A DNA stretch of 64,000 nt from Sphingobacterium hungaricum (GTDB lineage Bacteria > Bacteroidota > Bacteroidia > Sphingobacteriales > Sphingobacteriaceae). This document shows, one piece after another, positions 28,205 to 38,272 of the stretch (position 1 is its first letter; every line of letters begins with the position of its first letter). The position numbers and the translations under genes were made by a program. The notes beneath the pieces are model-generated. The model ran no database searches. It saw only the letters and a list, made by a program, of their open reading frames with translations, and was not told the origin of the DNA. The DNA lies in the NCBI RefSeq assembly GCF_015210005.1, contig NZ_MU158698.1:372001-436000 (forward strand), written 5' to 3'.

Positions 28205-28948
28205 ATGGAAGGGACTGCAAAAAAAGAAATAATCAAAGTTCTGCGAGAGAGCATATTGAAGATTGAGGGTTTCAAAAGTGTAACAAACGAAATGGACCAG
28301 CCAGATTGTATGCTGAATGACATGGCTTCAGCATTTCCCTATGGGAGATTTCCTACCGGAGCTATACATGAGTTTATCAGCCCAACTGCTGCCTGCGCTA
28401 CCTCTGCAAATGGTTTCATTGCCGGATTGTTATCTGCTTTGATGGCTAATGGATTGCCCTGTCTATGGATCAGTACAAAACGAAGCCTCTTCCCAGCGGG
28501 ATTAAAATATTATGGCATTGAACCGCATCAGGTTATTTTTATTGATGTAAAAAAGAATAAAGATGCACTTTGGGTTATGGAGCAAGGGTTGAAATGCAAT
28601 GCCGTAGCTGTAGTCGTAGCAGAGCTCAATGAAGTTTCTTTTTCAGAGTCCCAGCGTTTGCAGCTTGCTGTAGAACAAAGTCGGGTAACTGGGTTTCTCC
28701 ACCGCAAAAGGCCTCACAAAGAAAATACGCTAGCTTGTGTATCTAGATGGAAAATAAGGCCTAAAAAAAGCTATATAATCGATGATTTGCCTGGCGTTGG
28801 CTTTCCGATGTGGGAAGTACAGCTCGAAAAGATCCGCAATGGTAAACCCGGTAAATGGGTGTTTGGATGGAGGGATAAACAATTTGTGTCTATACCACTA
28901 ACACCTCTCCAAAAAATCCCAGTGCTAAAAATGGAACAATATGGCTAA
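28205..28948 (+). CDS. imuA: ImuA-like SOS mutagenesis accessory protein
   Basis: A 247-residue RecA-like protein corresponding to ImuA, which works with ImuB and DnaE2 in translesion synthesis. The segment 'AFPYGRFPTGAIHEFISPTAACATSANGFIAGLLSALMANGLPCLWISTKRSLFPAGLKYYGIEPHQVIFIDVK' is the RecA-core region; no intact Walker A GKT/S is visible, which fits the ImuA family. The 8-bp overlap with imuB indicates a single translational unit. Confidence 0.88.
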   Translation: MEGTAKKEIIKVLRESILKIEGFKSVTNEMDQPDCMLNDMASAFPYGRFPTGAIHEFISPTAACATSANGFIAGLLSALMANGLPCLWISTKRSLFPAGLKYYGIEPHQVIFIDVKKNKDALWVMEQGLKCNAVAVVVAELNEVSFSESQRLQLAVEQSRVTGFLHRKRPHKENTLACVSRWKIRPKKSYIIDDLPGVGFPMWEVQLEKIRNGKPGKWVFGWRDKQFVSIPLTPLQKIPVLKMEQYG

Positions 28949-30434
28949 GCGAATTCTGTCCCTATGGTTCCCTTATCTGGCTACGGATCGGCTAAGCAAA
29001 CATTATCCTGAACTCAAAAACAAACCTTTTGTATTATCTGCATCTGAAAAAGGAAGGATTGTCATCAAGGCGGCGAATTTGCTCGCTGAGCAGGAAGGTA
29101 TTACAGCAGGTAAAGTACTGGCGGATGCTAGGGCGATCTTTCCTTCAATAGATGACTTTAAGTACGATCTCGAAGTGATTAACAAGCTTCTTGAATCGCT
29201 GGCTGCATGGTGCCTCCGCTTTACGCCGATAGCAGCAGTTGACCCTCCAAATGGCATCATGCTGGATATATCCGGATGTGCGCATCTGTGGGGAGGAGAA
29301 CCACAGTATCTGAAAACGATTGTCAAGCGACTATTGGATAATGGTTATGAAGTAAGGGGAGCGATAGCCGACACAATCGGAACAGCATGGGGAACCGCAA
29401 GATACGGAAGCGGATTTTCTATTGTAGAAAAAGGCAAACAGATTGAAATGCTTGTTTCGCTTCCTTCGGATGCGCTTCGTCTGGAAACGCCAGTCCTCCA
29501 GCGTATTCGTAAACTGGGATTTCGCAAAATAGGACAATTCATAAACATGCCAAGCGCAACGCTTCGCCGACGTTTCGGAGAAACATTATTGGAACGCTTA
29601 GGACAAGCAGTAGGCTCCTATCCAGAAGCATTGCATCCTATAAAGCCCCAACAGCCTTATCAAGAACGCTTGTCCTGCCTTGAACCTATACGAACAGCTA
29701 CGGGCATAGAGATTGGACTCCAGAATTTATTGGAATCGATCTGTAACAGAATGGGAAAGGAAGGCAAAGGCTTTCGAACAGGAATATTCAGAGGATATCG
29801 CATAGATGGAAAAGTAGAACAGATTAGCATTGGAACCAGCAGAGCTTCAAATGATCCCCTGCACTTATTTAAGCTTTTTCAGCTAAAGATTCAACACATA
29901 GAACCCGCGCTGGGCATTGAGCTTTTTGAGTTAGAAGCCTCCCTCGTCGAGGATGTTGAAGAAGATCAGGAAGTCCTATGGAACGTTGGGGGCAACCCTA
30001 AAAAAATTGCTGAATTACTAGATAATATCGCAGGAAAAATCGGGATGAATGCCATACACCGCTACTTACCGACCGAACATCACTGGCCCGAACGTTCAGT
30101 AAAGTTAACATCTTCACTGGATGAAAAACCATCAATAGCATGGCCTGCGGATAAATTGAGACCGTTGCATCTTTTAGCCAAACCCGAGCCCATAGATGTA
30201 ATGGTTCAATTACCCGATTATCCACCTATGTTATTTACCCATAAGGGAAAAGCTTATAAACTAATGAAAGCGGACGGCCCTGAGCGCATCGAACAGGAAT
30301 GGTGGATGGCAACGGGACAACCCCGGGATTACTACCGCGTCGAAGATGAAAATGGCGCACGCTATTGGCTGTTCCGCTCAGGACATTACGAAGATGGAGA
30401 AGTACAGTGGTTTCTCCATGGATTTTTTGCTTAA
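28941..30434 (+). CDS. imuB: ImuB-type Y-family DNA polymerase-like protein (non-catalytic)
   Basis: A 497-residue Y-family protein. It has the palm/fingers and HhH layout of DinB proteins, for example 'LQRIRKLGFRKIGQFINMPSATLRRRFGETLLERLGQAVG' (about 180-230). The catalytic acids are absent: the N-terminal D-x-D-x-F motif is replaced by 'SLWFPYLATDRLS' and the S-I-D-E motif by 'MLDISGCAH'. This fits ImuB, which acts as an adaptor linking DnaE2 to the clamp. The C-terminal part (about 380-497) carries 'PEPIDVMVQLPDYPPMLF', seen in the family. Confidence 0.9.
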   Translation: MAKRILSLWFPYLATDRLSKHYPELKNKPFVLSASEKGRIVIKAANLLAEQEGITAGKVLADARAIFPSIDDFKYDLEVINKLLESLAAWCLRFTPIAAVDPPNGIMLDISGCAHLWGGEPQYLKTIVKRLLDNGYEVRGAIADTIGTAWGTARYGSGFSIVEKGKQIEMLVSLPSDALRLETPVLQRIRKLGFRKIGQFINMPSATLRRRFGETLLERLGQAVGSYPEALHPIKPQQPYQERLSCLEPIRTATGIEIGLQNLLESICNRMGKEGKGFRTGIFRGYRIDGKVEQISIGTSRASNDPLHLFKLFQLKIQHIEPALGIELFELEASLVEDVEEDQEVLWNVGGNPKKIAELLDNIAGKIGMNAIHRYLPTEHHWPERSVKLTSSLDEKPSIAWPADKLRPLHLLAKPEPIDVMVQLPDYPPMLFTHKGKAYKLMKADGPERIEQEWWMATGQPRDYYRVEDENGARYWLFRSGHYEDGEVQWFLHGFFA

Positions 30435-30451
30435 AAATAAGACAGATCAAG

Positions 30452-33400
30452 ATGCAGTATGCAGAACTACAGACAACAAGCAACTTTTCATTTCTTAGAG
30501 GGGCTTCACACCCCCAAGAACTTATCGACACAGCCATAGCATTAGGTTATGATGCAATCGCTATTGCTGATCACAATACGCTTGCAGGGATTGTGCGCGC
30601 GCATGTTGCCGCAAAAAAAGCAAATATCCGATTTATTCCTGCTTGCCGGATTAACCTATTGGACGGACCTCCTTTGCTCGCATATCCTACCAACAAAGAA
30701 GCTTACAGTGCGCTCTCTTCCTTACTCAGCACAGGAAATATACGTACAGAAAAAGGACATTGCCTGCTCTATAAAGCAGATGTCTACGAACATGCAGGGG
30801 GAATGAAGTTTATTTCGATTCCTCCTGAAACCCTAAATAGCAATTTCGATTTCGAAGCCGAATACATACATGCATTAAAGGAATATAAAGAAGTACTCGG
30901 GAATAATCTCTATTTAGGAGCGTCATTTCTTTATAAAGGTGATGATCAGAAAAGAATGCACCGTCTTTATCAGTTACAGAATAAGCTGAATATTCCAATG
31001 GCCGCTATAAATGATGTTCATTACCACAGTCCAGCACGCAGGGAACTGCAAGATGTGATGACCTGTGTACGGGAAAAATGCACGATCCAAACAGCAGGCT
31101 TTAGGCTACATGCCAATGCAGAACGCCACCTGAAGCCTATCAAAGAAATGCATCGGCTATTCAAGCACTATCCACATGCTATAGAAAACACATTAGCGAT
31201 TGTAGAAGCATGCAGTTTTTCTTTAGATGAATTAAAATACATTTATCCGGAGGAAATCGTCAATGAGGGGCGAACGCCTATGGAACAGCTCACTTACCTT
31301 ACTTGGAAAGGCGCACACGAACATTTCGGCAATACGATACCTGATAAATTAAAGAAAACCATTGAGCACGAACTGGGATTTATGGAACGCAAAAATTATG
31401 CGTCTTATTTTCTTACAGTCTATGATTTTGTGAGCTTTGCAAGAAAAAAAAACATCCTTTGCCAAGGGCGCGGTTCTGCCGCCAATTCCGTAGTCTGTTA
31501 TTGTTTAGGCATCACCTCAGTAGATCCCTCTAAATTCAAGTTGTTATTTGCAAGATTTATGAGTGACGCAAGGAACGAGCCTCCTGATATTGATGTAGAT
31601 TTTGAGCATGAAAGACGAGAGGAAGTGATGCAATATATTTATGCCAAATACGGCCGAGATCGTGCCGGGATTGTTGCAACGGTAACACAGCTGCACTGGA
31701 AAGGCGCAATAAGAGATGTCGGAAAAGCAATGGGTTTATCGGTGGATACTGTGGACAAACTTTCAAAAGCAAGTTATGAGTTTACTGAAGACTGGTTTTC
31801 AGGAAAATCAGCACCTACCTCAGATGGTTTCAATATTAGTGATCCTCACCTGAAAAAAGTATTGGAGCTTACGCATCAGTATATGGGATTTCCACGACAG
31901 CTCGGCCAACATACAGGCGGATTTGTCATCACACAAGATAAGCTATCGGATCTTTGTCCCATTATCAATGCAAGAATGGAAGACCGTACTAATATTGAAT
32001 GGAACAAAGACGACATCGAGGCTTTGGGTTTTTTGAAAGTGGATGTGTTGGCGTTGGGAATGTTGACATGTATCCGCAAAGGATTTGATCTTGCCAAGCA
32101 ACATTATGGTTTAGATTTGACACTAGCCAACATCCCTCAAGATGATGTGAGGGTTTATGAGATGATTAGCCATGCAGACACTGTCGGTGTTTTCCAGATT
32201 GAGAGCAGGGCGCAGATGTCGATGTTGCCCAGATTAAGGCCTCAAAATTTCTACGATTTGGTGATCGAAGTGGCCATTGTCCGACCAGGGCCGATACAAG
32301 GAAATATGGTACATCCTTATTTAAGGCGGCGCAACGGAGAAGAAATCGTTGAATATCCTTCGGAAGAATTGCGGGAGATATTAGGACGGACATTAGGCGT
32401 CCCTTTGTTTCAGGAGCAGGCGATGGAGATCGCTATCGTTGCAGCTGGTTTTACCCCCGATGAGGCGGATGGGCTCCGAAGAAGTATGGCGACCTTTAAA
32501 GCAAAGGGAAAGGTAAGCGACTGGGAACGAAAACTAATCAATGGGATGATTGCAAAGGGATATAAAGAAGAATTTGCAAAGCGTGTATTCAGGCAGCTCG
32601 AAGGATTTGGAAGCTATGGATTTCCAGAAAGTCACGCAGCCAGTTTTGCCCTGCTCGTCTATGTTTCTAGCTGGATAAAATGTTTTTATCCCGATGTATT
32701 CGCAACCGCTTTGCTCAACAGCCAACCAATGGGATTTTATTCGCCTGCTCAGATTGTGATCGATGCACGCAAACATGGGGTCGAAGTAAATCCCATTGAT
32801 GTCAATTATTCGCTTTGGGAAAATATATTGGAAGAAAAATCAGGACAGTATCATCCTTTACGCCTAGGTTTCCGGCAAGTAAAAGGGCTACAAGAAAACG
32901 ACATACAACTATTGGTATCAAACAGAAAGACAGCTTTTGGTACGGTCAATGACTTGCTAAATACTGGAATATCCCAATCAGCATTGGAAAGATTAGCGGA
33001 TGCTGATGCCTTCCGCTCGCTAGGCTTAGACAGAAGGCAGGCTCTTTGGGAGGTTTCCGCTCTTTCAGATCATCCTACCGGATTATTTGACGGACAACCT
33101 TCGCACAGCGAACACGAAGCAAAAGTAGACCTGCCTCCTATGTCAGCTATGGAGCACGTCATGCAAGATTACAGCTCCACCACTTTGTCGCTAAAAGCAC
33201 ATCCTGTTAGCTTTGCAAGGGAAAAACTGGACATCTTGCATGTCACCCCTTGCGGGAAATTAAATCAACTCAATAATGGAATATTGATTAAAGTATGCGG
33301 GCTGATCACGATCAGGCAAAGACCGGGAACTGCAAAAGGAGTCTTGTTTATTACGATCGAAGATGAGAGCGGGGTAGCAAATCTTGTGGTTTGGAGCAAA

Positions 33401-33643
33401 ACATTTGATGCCTATCGGAAGATCATTCTCCAATCCCGACTTCTAATGGTGACAGGAAAATTGCAGATTGAAGGAGAAGTTACCCACGTCATTGTCCACT
33501 CTTGTCATAATTTAAATTCACTCATGAGAATTGATAACAAAAGCCGTGATATCGGTTCTGTTCAAAAAACAGCAAAGCCTGATCAGAATAATTCGGGCCA
33601 AGCAATCCAAGGACAACTTTTTCCATCAAGGGACTTTAAATAA
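30452..33643 (+). CDS. dnaE2: Error-prone DNA polymerase III alpha subunit
   Basis: DnaE2 is the polymerase of the ImuA-ImuB-DnaE2 mutasome that copies damaged DNA during SOS. The 1063-residue protein from the ATG at 30452 has an N-terminal PHP domain ('TTSNFSFLRGASHPQELIDTAIALGYDAIAIADHNTLAG'), the polymerase palm with 'GRGSAANSVVCYCLGIT' and 'PPDIDVDFEHERREEV' holding catalytic aspartates, fingers with 'SHADTVGVFQIESRAQMSMLPRLRP', and a C-terminal OB fold ('LITIRQRPGTAKGVLFITIEDESGVANLVVW'). An ORF extension to 30365 overlaps imuB and is rejected. The start lies 17 bp after the imuB stop. Confidence 0.96.
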   Translation: MQYAELQTTSNFSFLRGASHPQELIDTAIALGYDAIAIADHNTLAGIVRAHVAAKKANIRFIPACRINLLDGPPLLAYPTNKEAYSALSSLLSTGNIRTEKGHCLLYKADVYEHAGGMKFISIPPETLNSNFDFEAEYIHALKEYKEVLGNNLYLGASFLYKGDDQKRMHRLYQLQNKLNIPMAAINDVHYHSPARRELQDVMTCVREKCTIQTAGFRLHANAERHLKPIKEMHRLFKHYPHAIENTLAIVEACSFSLDELKYIYPEEIVNEGRTPMEQLTYLTWKGAHEHFGNTIPDKLKKTIEHELGFMERKNYASYFLTVYDFVSFARKKNILCQGRGSAANSVVCYCLGITSVDPSKFKLLFARFMSDARNEPPDIDVDFEHERREEVMQYIYAKYGRDRAGIVATVTQLHWKGAIRDVGKAMGLSVDTVDKLSKASYEFTEDWFSGKSAPTSDGFNISDPHLKKVLELTHQYMGFPRQLGQHTGGFVITQDKLSDLCPIINARMEDRTNIEWNKDDIEALGFLKVDVLALGMLTCIRKGFDLAKQHYGLDLTLANIPQDDVRVYEMISHADTVGVFQIESRAQMSMLPRLRPQNFYDLVIEVAIVRPGPIQGNMVHPYLRRRNGEEIVEYPSEELREILGRTLGVPLFQEQAMEIAIVAAGFTPDEADGLRRSMATFKAKGKVSDWERKLINGMIAKGYKEEFAKRVFRQLEGFGSYGFPESHAASFALLVYVSSWIKCFYPDVFATALLNSQPMGFYSPAQIVIDARKHGVEVNPIDVNYSLWENILEEKSGQYHPLRLGFRQVKGLQENDIQLLVSNRKTAFGTVNDLLNTGISQSALERLADADAFRSLGLDRRQALWEVSALSDHPTGLFDGQPSHSEHEAKVDLPPMSAMEHVMQDYSSTTLSLKAHPVSFAREKLDILHVTPCGKLNQLNNGILIKVCGLITIRQRPGTAKGVLFITIEDESGVANLVVWSKTFDAYRKIILQSRLLMVTGKLQIEGEVTHVIVHSCHNLNSLMRIDNKSRDIGSVQKTAKPDQNNSGQAIQGQLFPSRDFK

Positions 33644-33696
33644 TGTATGATTTTTAACATTTGCCGAAACATAAACTTAATTCTATTTATAGGGGA

Positions 33697-34401
33697 TTAA
33701 TTTATCCTTTTCCAGTCTCTATCGTACAAGGTTTTTAATTTCGTTTTAAGGTCAGCACTAAAAATTTCTATTGGGTCTTCGTTTACGTCTAGCGTAACTT
33801 CAAATGTCGAAACTTCATCCTTATCGTCGAATTTAAGATTTTTATTGCTGTCTTTGGTCGCTGTGAGAATGATTTTATTGGAGCTTTCAATGAAAGCCCA
33901 ATTATTTAGATTATAACCTTCAGGAGACAATTTTCTAAATTTTTTCCCTTCTTTATCAGAGACAAACAAATAAATCGGATCGATAGCATTTAATAAGCTG
34001 TCGGAGTTAAAGTCTGTTGTGCGAACTTCATAAAAAATATGATTTAACTTCTTTGGTATACTAATTCCTTCGTCTATGTTATACTTGAAATCATAATTTA
34101 GAATCAAAACTTTATTTTCCGTCAAAAGATGTGTCGTACTTGTGTGCGTGTTGTAGAACAAAACATTCCAATATCCATTATGGGGCATCTCTTTATACAA
34201 ATAGTCATTTTCCCTATCCTTATTTTCTCCCATTTTCAATGGAAAAATAAGAATTCCGGAACTATCAATTTCTGAAAATTGCATAGTTTGAATATTTAGA
34301 TTTTCAATAGGCTCAACATGGACAATTCCTTCGGGACTTTTATCCCGGTTACACGAAATTGATAGAACCAATAAACACAATAAAATAATTGGATTTCTCA
34401 T
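33697..34401 (-). CDS. Putative lipoprotein of unknown function
   Basis: A 234-residue protein with an SPII signal: a hydrophobic stretch then 'LSISC' with Cys17 as the lipidation site. The mature part is a beta-rich domain with EF-hand-like aspartate segments such as 'DSNKNLKFDDKDE' (about 185-197), which could bind calcium. No family recognised. The gene is isolated, convergent with dnaE2, and lies 53 bp from it. Confidence 0.7.
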   Translation of the reverse strand: MRNPIILLCLLVLSISCNRDKSPEGIVHVEPIENLNIQTMQFSEIDSSGILIFPLKMGENKDRENDYLYKEMPHNGYWNVLFYNTHTSTTHLLTENKVLILNYDFKYNIDEGISIPKKLNHIFYEVRTTDFNSDSLLNAIDPIYLFVSDKEGKKFRKLSPEGYNLNNWAFIESSNKIILTATKDSNKNLKFDDKDEVSTFEVTLDVNEDPIEIFSADLKTKLKTLYDRDWKRIN

Positions 34402-34749
34402 AATGGTCTTAATTTTTGATCAATAAATGAGCAACAGTTAAGCAATGAATATTTGAAAATCAATTTATAACAAAATCTTTCTGCTACTATTTCAATATTA
34501 ATTTAACAAAAAGCATCACAATTTGGAAAAATTGATATTCGATTTTAATGTTCCTAAAATTCTTTAGGTTCGTTTAATCGCTTAAGATTTATCAAGCTCC
34601 TTTTGTTACTAAATAAATCCAAAAATCATTAATTAAAAGCACACAACCAAGCGCAAAAAGTAAATTTTATTTACTAATGATTAATATCTATATATTTATT
34701 TTGTACGAACATAATAGAAGGAATAATCAACGCACTAAAAGATAGAATT
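34402..34749. other. AT-rich gene-free stretch between two divergent lipoprotein genes
   Basis: These 348 bp separate divergent genes. They are very AT-rich; apart from space for two promoters I see no gene, repeat or RNA structure. Confidence 0.5.
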
Positions 34750-35175
34750 ATGAAAGCATATATAGTATCGGGCTTGATTTGGTTATTGCTAGTTTCTTGC
34801 GGAAAAGAGGATTGTTTTACAGCGCCTGAGCCAGTGGTTTTTGAATTTGTGGACGGGGCAGGAAATAACTTAATTACCACAGGCGCACTAAATCCTCAAA
34901 ACTTTGATTTCCGTAAAGTAACCGGCGAGTTTGAAGATGTAAAAATCGATTACAGCTTAGGAGATGATGACCGAATCACGATAAATTCTTTTACAGATGA
35001 TCCAGGCGTTACAAATTACCGATTTTATTCCATCATCCAATCATTTAGCTTTTCAGTTAAGGCCGAAGAAAATGCTTCGTGCGAAGGCAATAACATTGTT
35101 GATGTCCTTCTTATTCATGATGATTACACCGAACAAAACATGCGATTATTTCGCGTGACTTTAGCTAGGCAATAA
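34750..35175 (+). CDS. Small putative lipoprotein
   Basis: A 141-residue protein starting with a short SPII signal ('LIWLLLVSCGKEDC', lipidation at Cys17). The rest is a beta-strand-rich domain ('EPVVFEFVDGAGNNLITTGAL', 'DVLLIHDDYTEQNMRLFRVTLARQ'). The pattern 'FEFVDGAGNNL' recurs in unknown Bacteroidota envelope lipoproteins. No function assigned. Confidence 0.68.
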   Translation: MKAYIVSGLIWLLLVSCGKEDCFTAPEPVVFEFVDGAGNNLITTGALNPQNFDFRKVTGEFEDVKIDYSLGDDDRITINSFTDDPGVTNYRFYSIIQSFSFSVKAEENASCEGNNIVDVLLIHDDYTEQNMRLFRVTLARQ

Positions 35176-35258
35176 TTTCAACTTGTTTCAAAACTACTTG
35201 TTTGGAATCCCATTTTTTTGAAACGTCAAGTGTTGGCGAAATTTCCTTAGATGAAGTA

Positions 35259-35290
35259 TATCCTTGAGGTTTTATAAAGCCTCAAGGATA
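35259..35290. terminator. Hairpin terminator between lipoprotein and GH92 genes
   Basis: An 11-bp stem (TATCCTTGAGG, 35259-35269 with 35280-35290) lies between the convergent genes; flanking T and A runs are short. Confidence 0.6.
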
Positions 35291-35318
35291 TTGAATAGTT
35301 TAATTTAGAAAGGAAAGA

Positions 35319-37607
35319 CTAGTTCTTAGCGCTTAATTCCTTTGTAAATGAATATGGAAAAGCAGAGTCCTTCGTACCTCGAGTTAGATTGGGTTCTGCT
35401 GACATATCAAATTGCAATTTCGCTCCCTTCATTAACTCATCAAAGCTTAAATAATTCTTGTCATAGGCTTTGCCATTCAATTTCAGGCTTTTCACATACA
35501 CATTCTCTTTCTGCTGATGAGTAGAACTGATTTCTACTTTTTTGCCATTTTCAAGATGCAAGGTCACTTTTTTAAATTGAGGGGAACCCAAAACATATTC
35601 GCCCGACGCTGGCGCTACAGGATAGAATCCCATCGACGAAAACACATACCACGCAGAAGTCTGTCCATTATCTTCATCTCCGCAATAACCATCCGGTGTA
35701 GGCTGGTAAAGTTTATCCATAATCTTGCGCACCCAATATTGTGATTTCCAAGGCTCACCCGCATAATTGTACAGGTAAGGCATGTGCTGTATTGGCTGAT
35801 TCCCATGTGCATATTGCCCCATGTTCATGACCTGCATTTCGCGCATTTCATGGATCATGCTCCGGCTTTTCATTCCCTCATAACTTGGAATCACGAAAAC
35901 AGTATCCAGCATTGCTGTAAATGCTTTATTTCCTCCCATCAAATCGATCAAGCCTTGAGGATCATGAAAAACACAGAAACTCCAATGCCAGGAATTACCT
36001 TCAGTAAAATCCCTTGACCATGCGCTTGGATCAAACTCAGCGCGGAAATTACCGTCCGAATCTTTAGGGCGCATCAGCTTGGTCTGCGCATCATAGACAT
36101 TTTTATAGTTCATTGCTCGCTTCGCATACACGGCCGTTTCTGAATCCGGACGACCGATTGCTTTGCCAAATTGATAAATGCACCAATCATCGTAAGCATA
36201 TTCTAGCGTGCGGGCTACATTCTGGTTAATATCCCGACCAAAAGGAACATAGCCTAATTCATTATACAATTGATAACCCGTTCTTCCCGTAGCCGAAATC
36301 TTTGGATGGACGTTATTCGCTCCATGTTGCAAAGCTTCCCACAAAACAGCTGTATCATATCCTTTTCTACCTGTCCGCAACGCATCTGCAACTACTGAAG
36401 CAGAATTATTCCCAATCATGGATTCCCGATGGCCAGGACTTGCCCATTCCGGCAGGAAACCGCTCTCTTTATATGCGTTGACCAATCCTTCCTGCATCTG
36501 ATCATTCATGGACGGATACAACAGATTCAACAGCGGAAACAGCGAACGAAACGTATCCCAAAATCCGGTATCGGTAAACATTGCCCCTGGTAAAACCTGC
36601 CCGTTGTATGGAGAATAATGGACTCTATTTCCTTGCGCATTTATCTCAGAAAAATCGCGCGGAAATAACGTAGAACGATATAGAGCGGAATAAAATGTTT
36701 TGACTCGCTCCAAATCGTCATCTTCCACTTCTACCCTTCCGAGCACCTCATTCCAGCGATCTTTACCGGCTTGCTTGATTTCTTCGAAGGATTGAGAAAC
36801 TTCCTTTAGGTTCAGTGCTGCTTGATCGAAACTGATAAACGATGAAGCGACCCTTGCCGTGACTACTTCTCCCTTTTTCGTCTTAAATCCAACAATTCCT
36901 CCAGCATGATTATCTTGAACTTCTAACTTCCCTTCCTTGATCTCATTGTTGCTAACGCCAGCTTGGTAGGTAAACGGTTTGTCGAATTCGATGACAAAAT
37001 AGTTTTTGAAATTATCAGGAACGCCCCCGCTATTTTTTGTAGTATAGCCGATGATTTTATTTTCATTCGGAATAATCTTGATGTAAGAACCTTTGTCGAA
37101 CGCGTCTATCGCTACAAAAGCTTTGTCCGTTTCCGGAAATGTAATTTTGAATATTGCAGAACGCTCGGTCGGCGAAAATTCAGTTGTGATATCGTAATCG
37201 GCAAGGTAGACACTGTAATAATAAGGTAGCGCAATTTCTGCTTTATGCGAGAACCAGCTCGCGCGTTTCTCTTGATCGAATTCAGCTTTACCCGTCATCG
37301 GCATAATTGAAAATTGTCCATAATCATTATTCCAGGGACTGGGCTGATGCGTCTGCTTAAAGCCTTTAATTTTGTCAGCGGTATACGTATATACCCATCC
37401 ATCGCCCATATTACCTGTCTGTGGTGTCCAAAAATTCATTCCCCAAGGCCGGGCAATCGCTGGATAGGTATTCCCGTTGGACAGTTCGTATTTAGATTGC
37501 GTTCCGATCAATGGATTTACATAATCTACGGGACTTTTTTCTTGTGCGGTCGATGCTGTTGCAAAAAGCGCGAAACTTAGTGCGACTACGATTTTTGTAA
37601 GGTTCAT
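35319..37607 (-). CDS. GH92 family alpha-mannosidase, secreted
   Basis: A 762-residue GH92 exo-alpha-mannosidase with an N-terminal signal peptide ending near 'ASTAQEKS' (periplasmic). Family marks: 'VNPLIGTQSKYELSNGNTYPAIARPWGMNFWTPQTG', 'GFKQTHQPSPWNNDYGQFSIMP', 'SALYRSTLFPRDF', 'TGFWDTFRSLFPLL', and the calcium/active-site region 'CGDEDNGQTSAWYVFSSMGFYP'. GH92 enzymes trim mannose from glycans with calcium. No SusC/SusD genes are adjacent, so it acts outside a visible PUL, for example on N-glycans or yeast mannan fragments. Confidence 0.93.
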   Translation of the reverse strand: MNLTKIVVALSFALFATASTAQEKSPVDYVNPLIGTQSKYELSNGNTYPAIARPWGMNFWTPQTGNMGDGWVYTYTADKIKGFKQTHQPSPWNNDYGQFSIMPMTGKAEFDQEKRASWFSHKAEIALPYYYSVYLADYDITTEFSPTERSAIFKITFPETDKAFVAIDAFDKGSYIKIIPNENKIIGYTTKNSGGVPDNFKNYFVIEFDKPFTYQAGVSNNEIKEGKLEVQDNHAGGIVGFKTKKGEVVTARVASSFISFDQAALNLKEVSQSFEEIKQAGKDRWNEVLGRVEVEDDDLERVKTFYSALYRSTLFPRDFSEINAQGNRVHYSPYNGQVLPGAMFTDTGFWDTFRSLFPLLNLLYPSMNDQMQEGLVNAYKESGFLPEWASPGHRESMIGNNSASVVADALRTGRKGYDTAVLWEALQHGANNVHPKISATGRTGYQLYNELGYVPFGRDINQNVARTLEYAYDDWCIYQFGKAIGRPDSETAVYAKRAMNYKNVYDAQTKLMRPKDSDGNFRAEFDPSAWSRDFTEGNSWHWSFCVFHDPQGLIDLMGGNKAFTAMLDTVFVIPSYEGMKSRSMIHEMREMQVMNMGQYAHGNQPIQHMPYLYNYAGEPWKSQYWVRKIMDKLYQPTPDGYCGDEDNGQTSAWYVFSSMGFYPVAPASGEYVLGSPQFKKVTLHLENGKKVEISSTHQQKENVYVKSLKLNGKAYDKNYLSFDELMKGAKLQFDMSAEPNLTRGTKDSAFPYSFTKELSAKN

Positions 37608-37870
37608 TACATAAAAGTATAGAATCCATGTTAAATAAAAAAATGTGGGAGATATGAGATGTGAGATTTTGGAGTAAAGAATAAGGATGAAGGATTTGGT
37701 TTCTAGGTTAGATGTAGTTATTCGATATTTTCCATACAGGATGCCCTAGCAAAGATCTTAAATAGAATGTAGCTGTTCGATATCTTCCGAAGGGAGATTT
37801 CGCACTTAGGATGTATCGGGATTTGTAATCCCGAATCTTACTAAGATTTTTCTAGTAGTTCGGATTGCAA
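37608..37870. repeat. Degenerate dispersed intergenic repeat block
   Basis: This gene-free DNA upstream of GH92 is built from low-complexity pieces (GAGATATGAGATGTGAGATT, then AGTAAAGAATAAGGATGAAGG). The same pieces recur at 57.9 kb. A hairpin of the form TCGGGATT/AATCCCGA occurs at 37816-37834. No gene is seen. Confidence 0.65.
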
Positions 37871-38218
37871 ATCCACTTTTATCATTAATTCAGGATGACC
37901 CTTCGGAACATCCTGGATAGCGGAGGTATATTTGTAATTTATATAAACACACGCGGAACGCGTACGCTAGCGCCCTCTTGTACATTGCTCCGTAGGAGCA
38001 AAATATTTGTAGCAAATAATATAGTCTACAATCAGCGATCCGTAGGTTCGCAACAATTATTTGAAAACAATTTGTCAATTCGGTTGCGTACCTACGGCAC
38101 GCTTTTAATTCCAACCAATCATTCTACCAATATTTAGCCTCTACAAGGCTTTAAGGTGTATTTTCTACTGGCAATAGATTGCTATTTATAAAACATACGC
38201 GAAACACGGGCGCTAGCT
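37871..38218. repeat. Hairpin-rich direct repeat, copy 1
   Basis: About 348 bp, nearly identical to 38273-38620 with a period of about 402 bp. Internal structure: hairpin TTGCTCC-GTA-GGAGCAA at 37985-38001, and a larger inverted pair CCGTAGGTTCGCAAC (38040-38054) with GTTGCGTACCTACGG (38083-38097) with one mismatch. No credible gene; the open frames seen are repeat artefacts. Confidence 0.85.
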
Positions 38219-38272
38219 TGAGTTACCCGCAGATAGGTTTTTGAATTTTTACTTTTGAATTTTTACTTTAAA

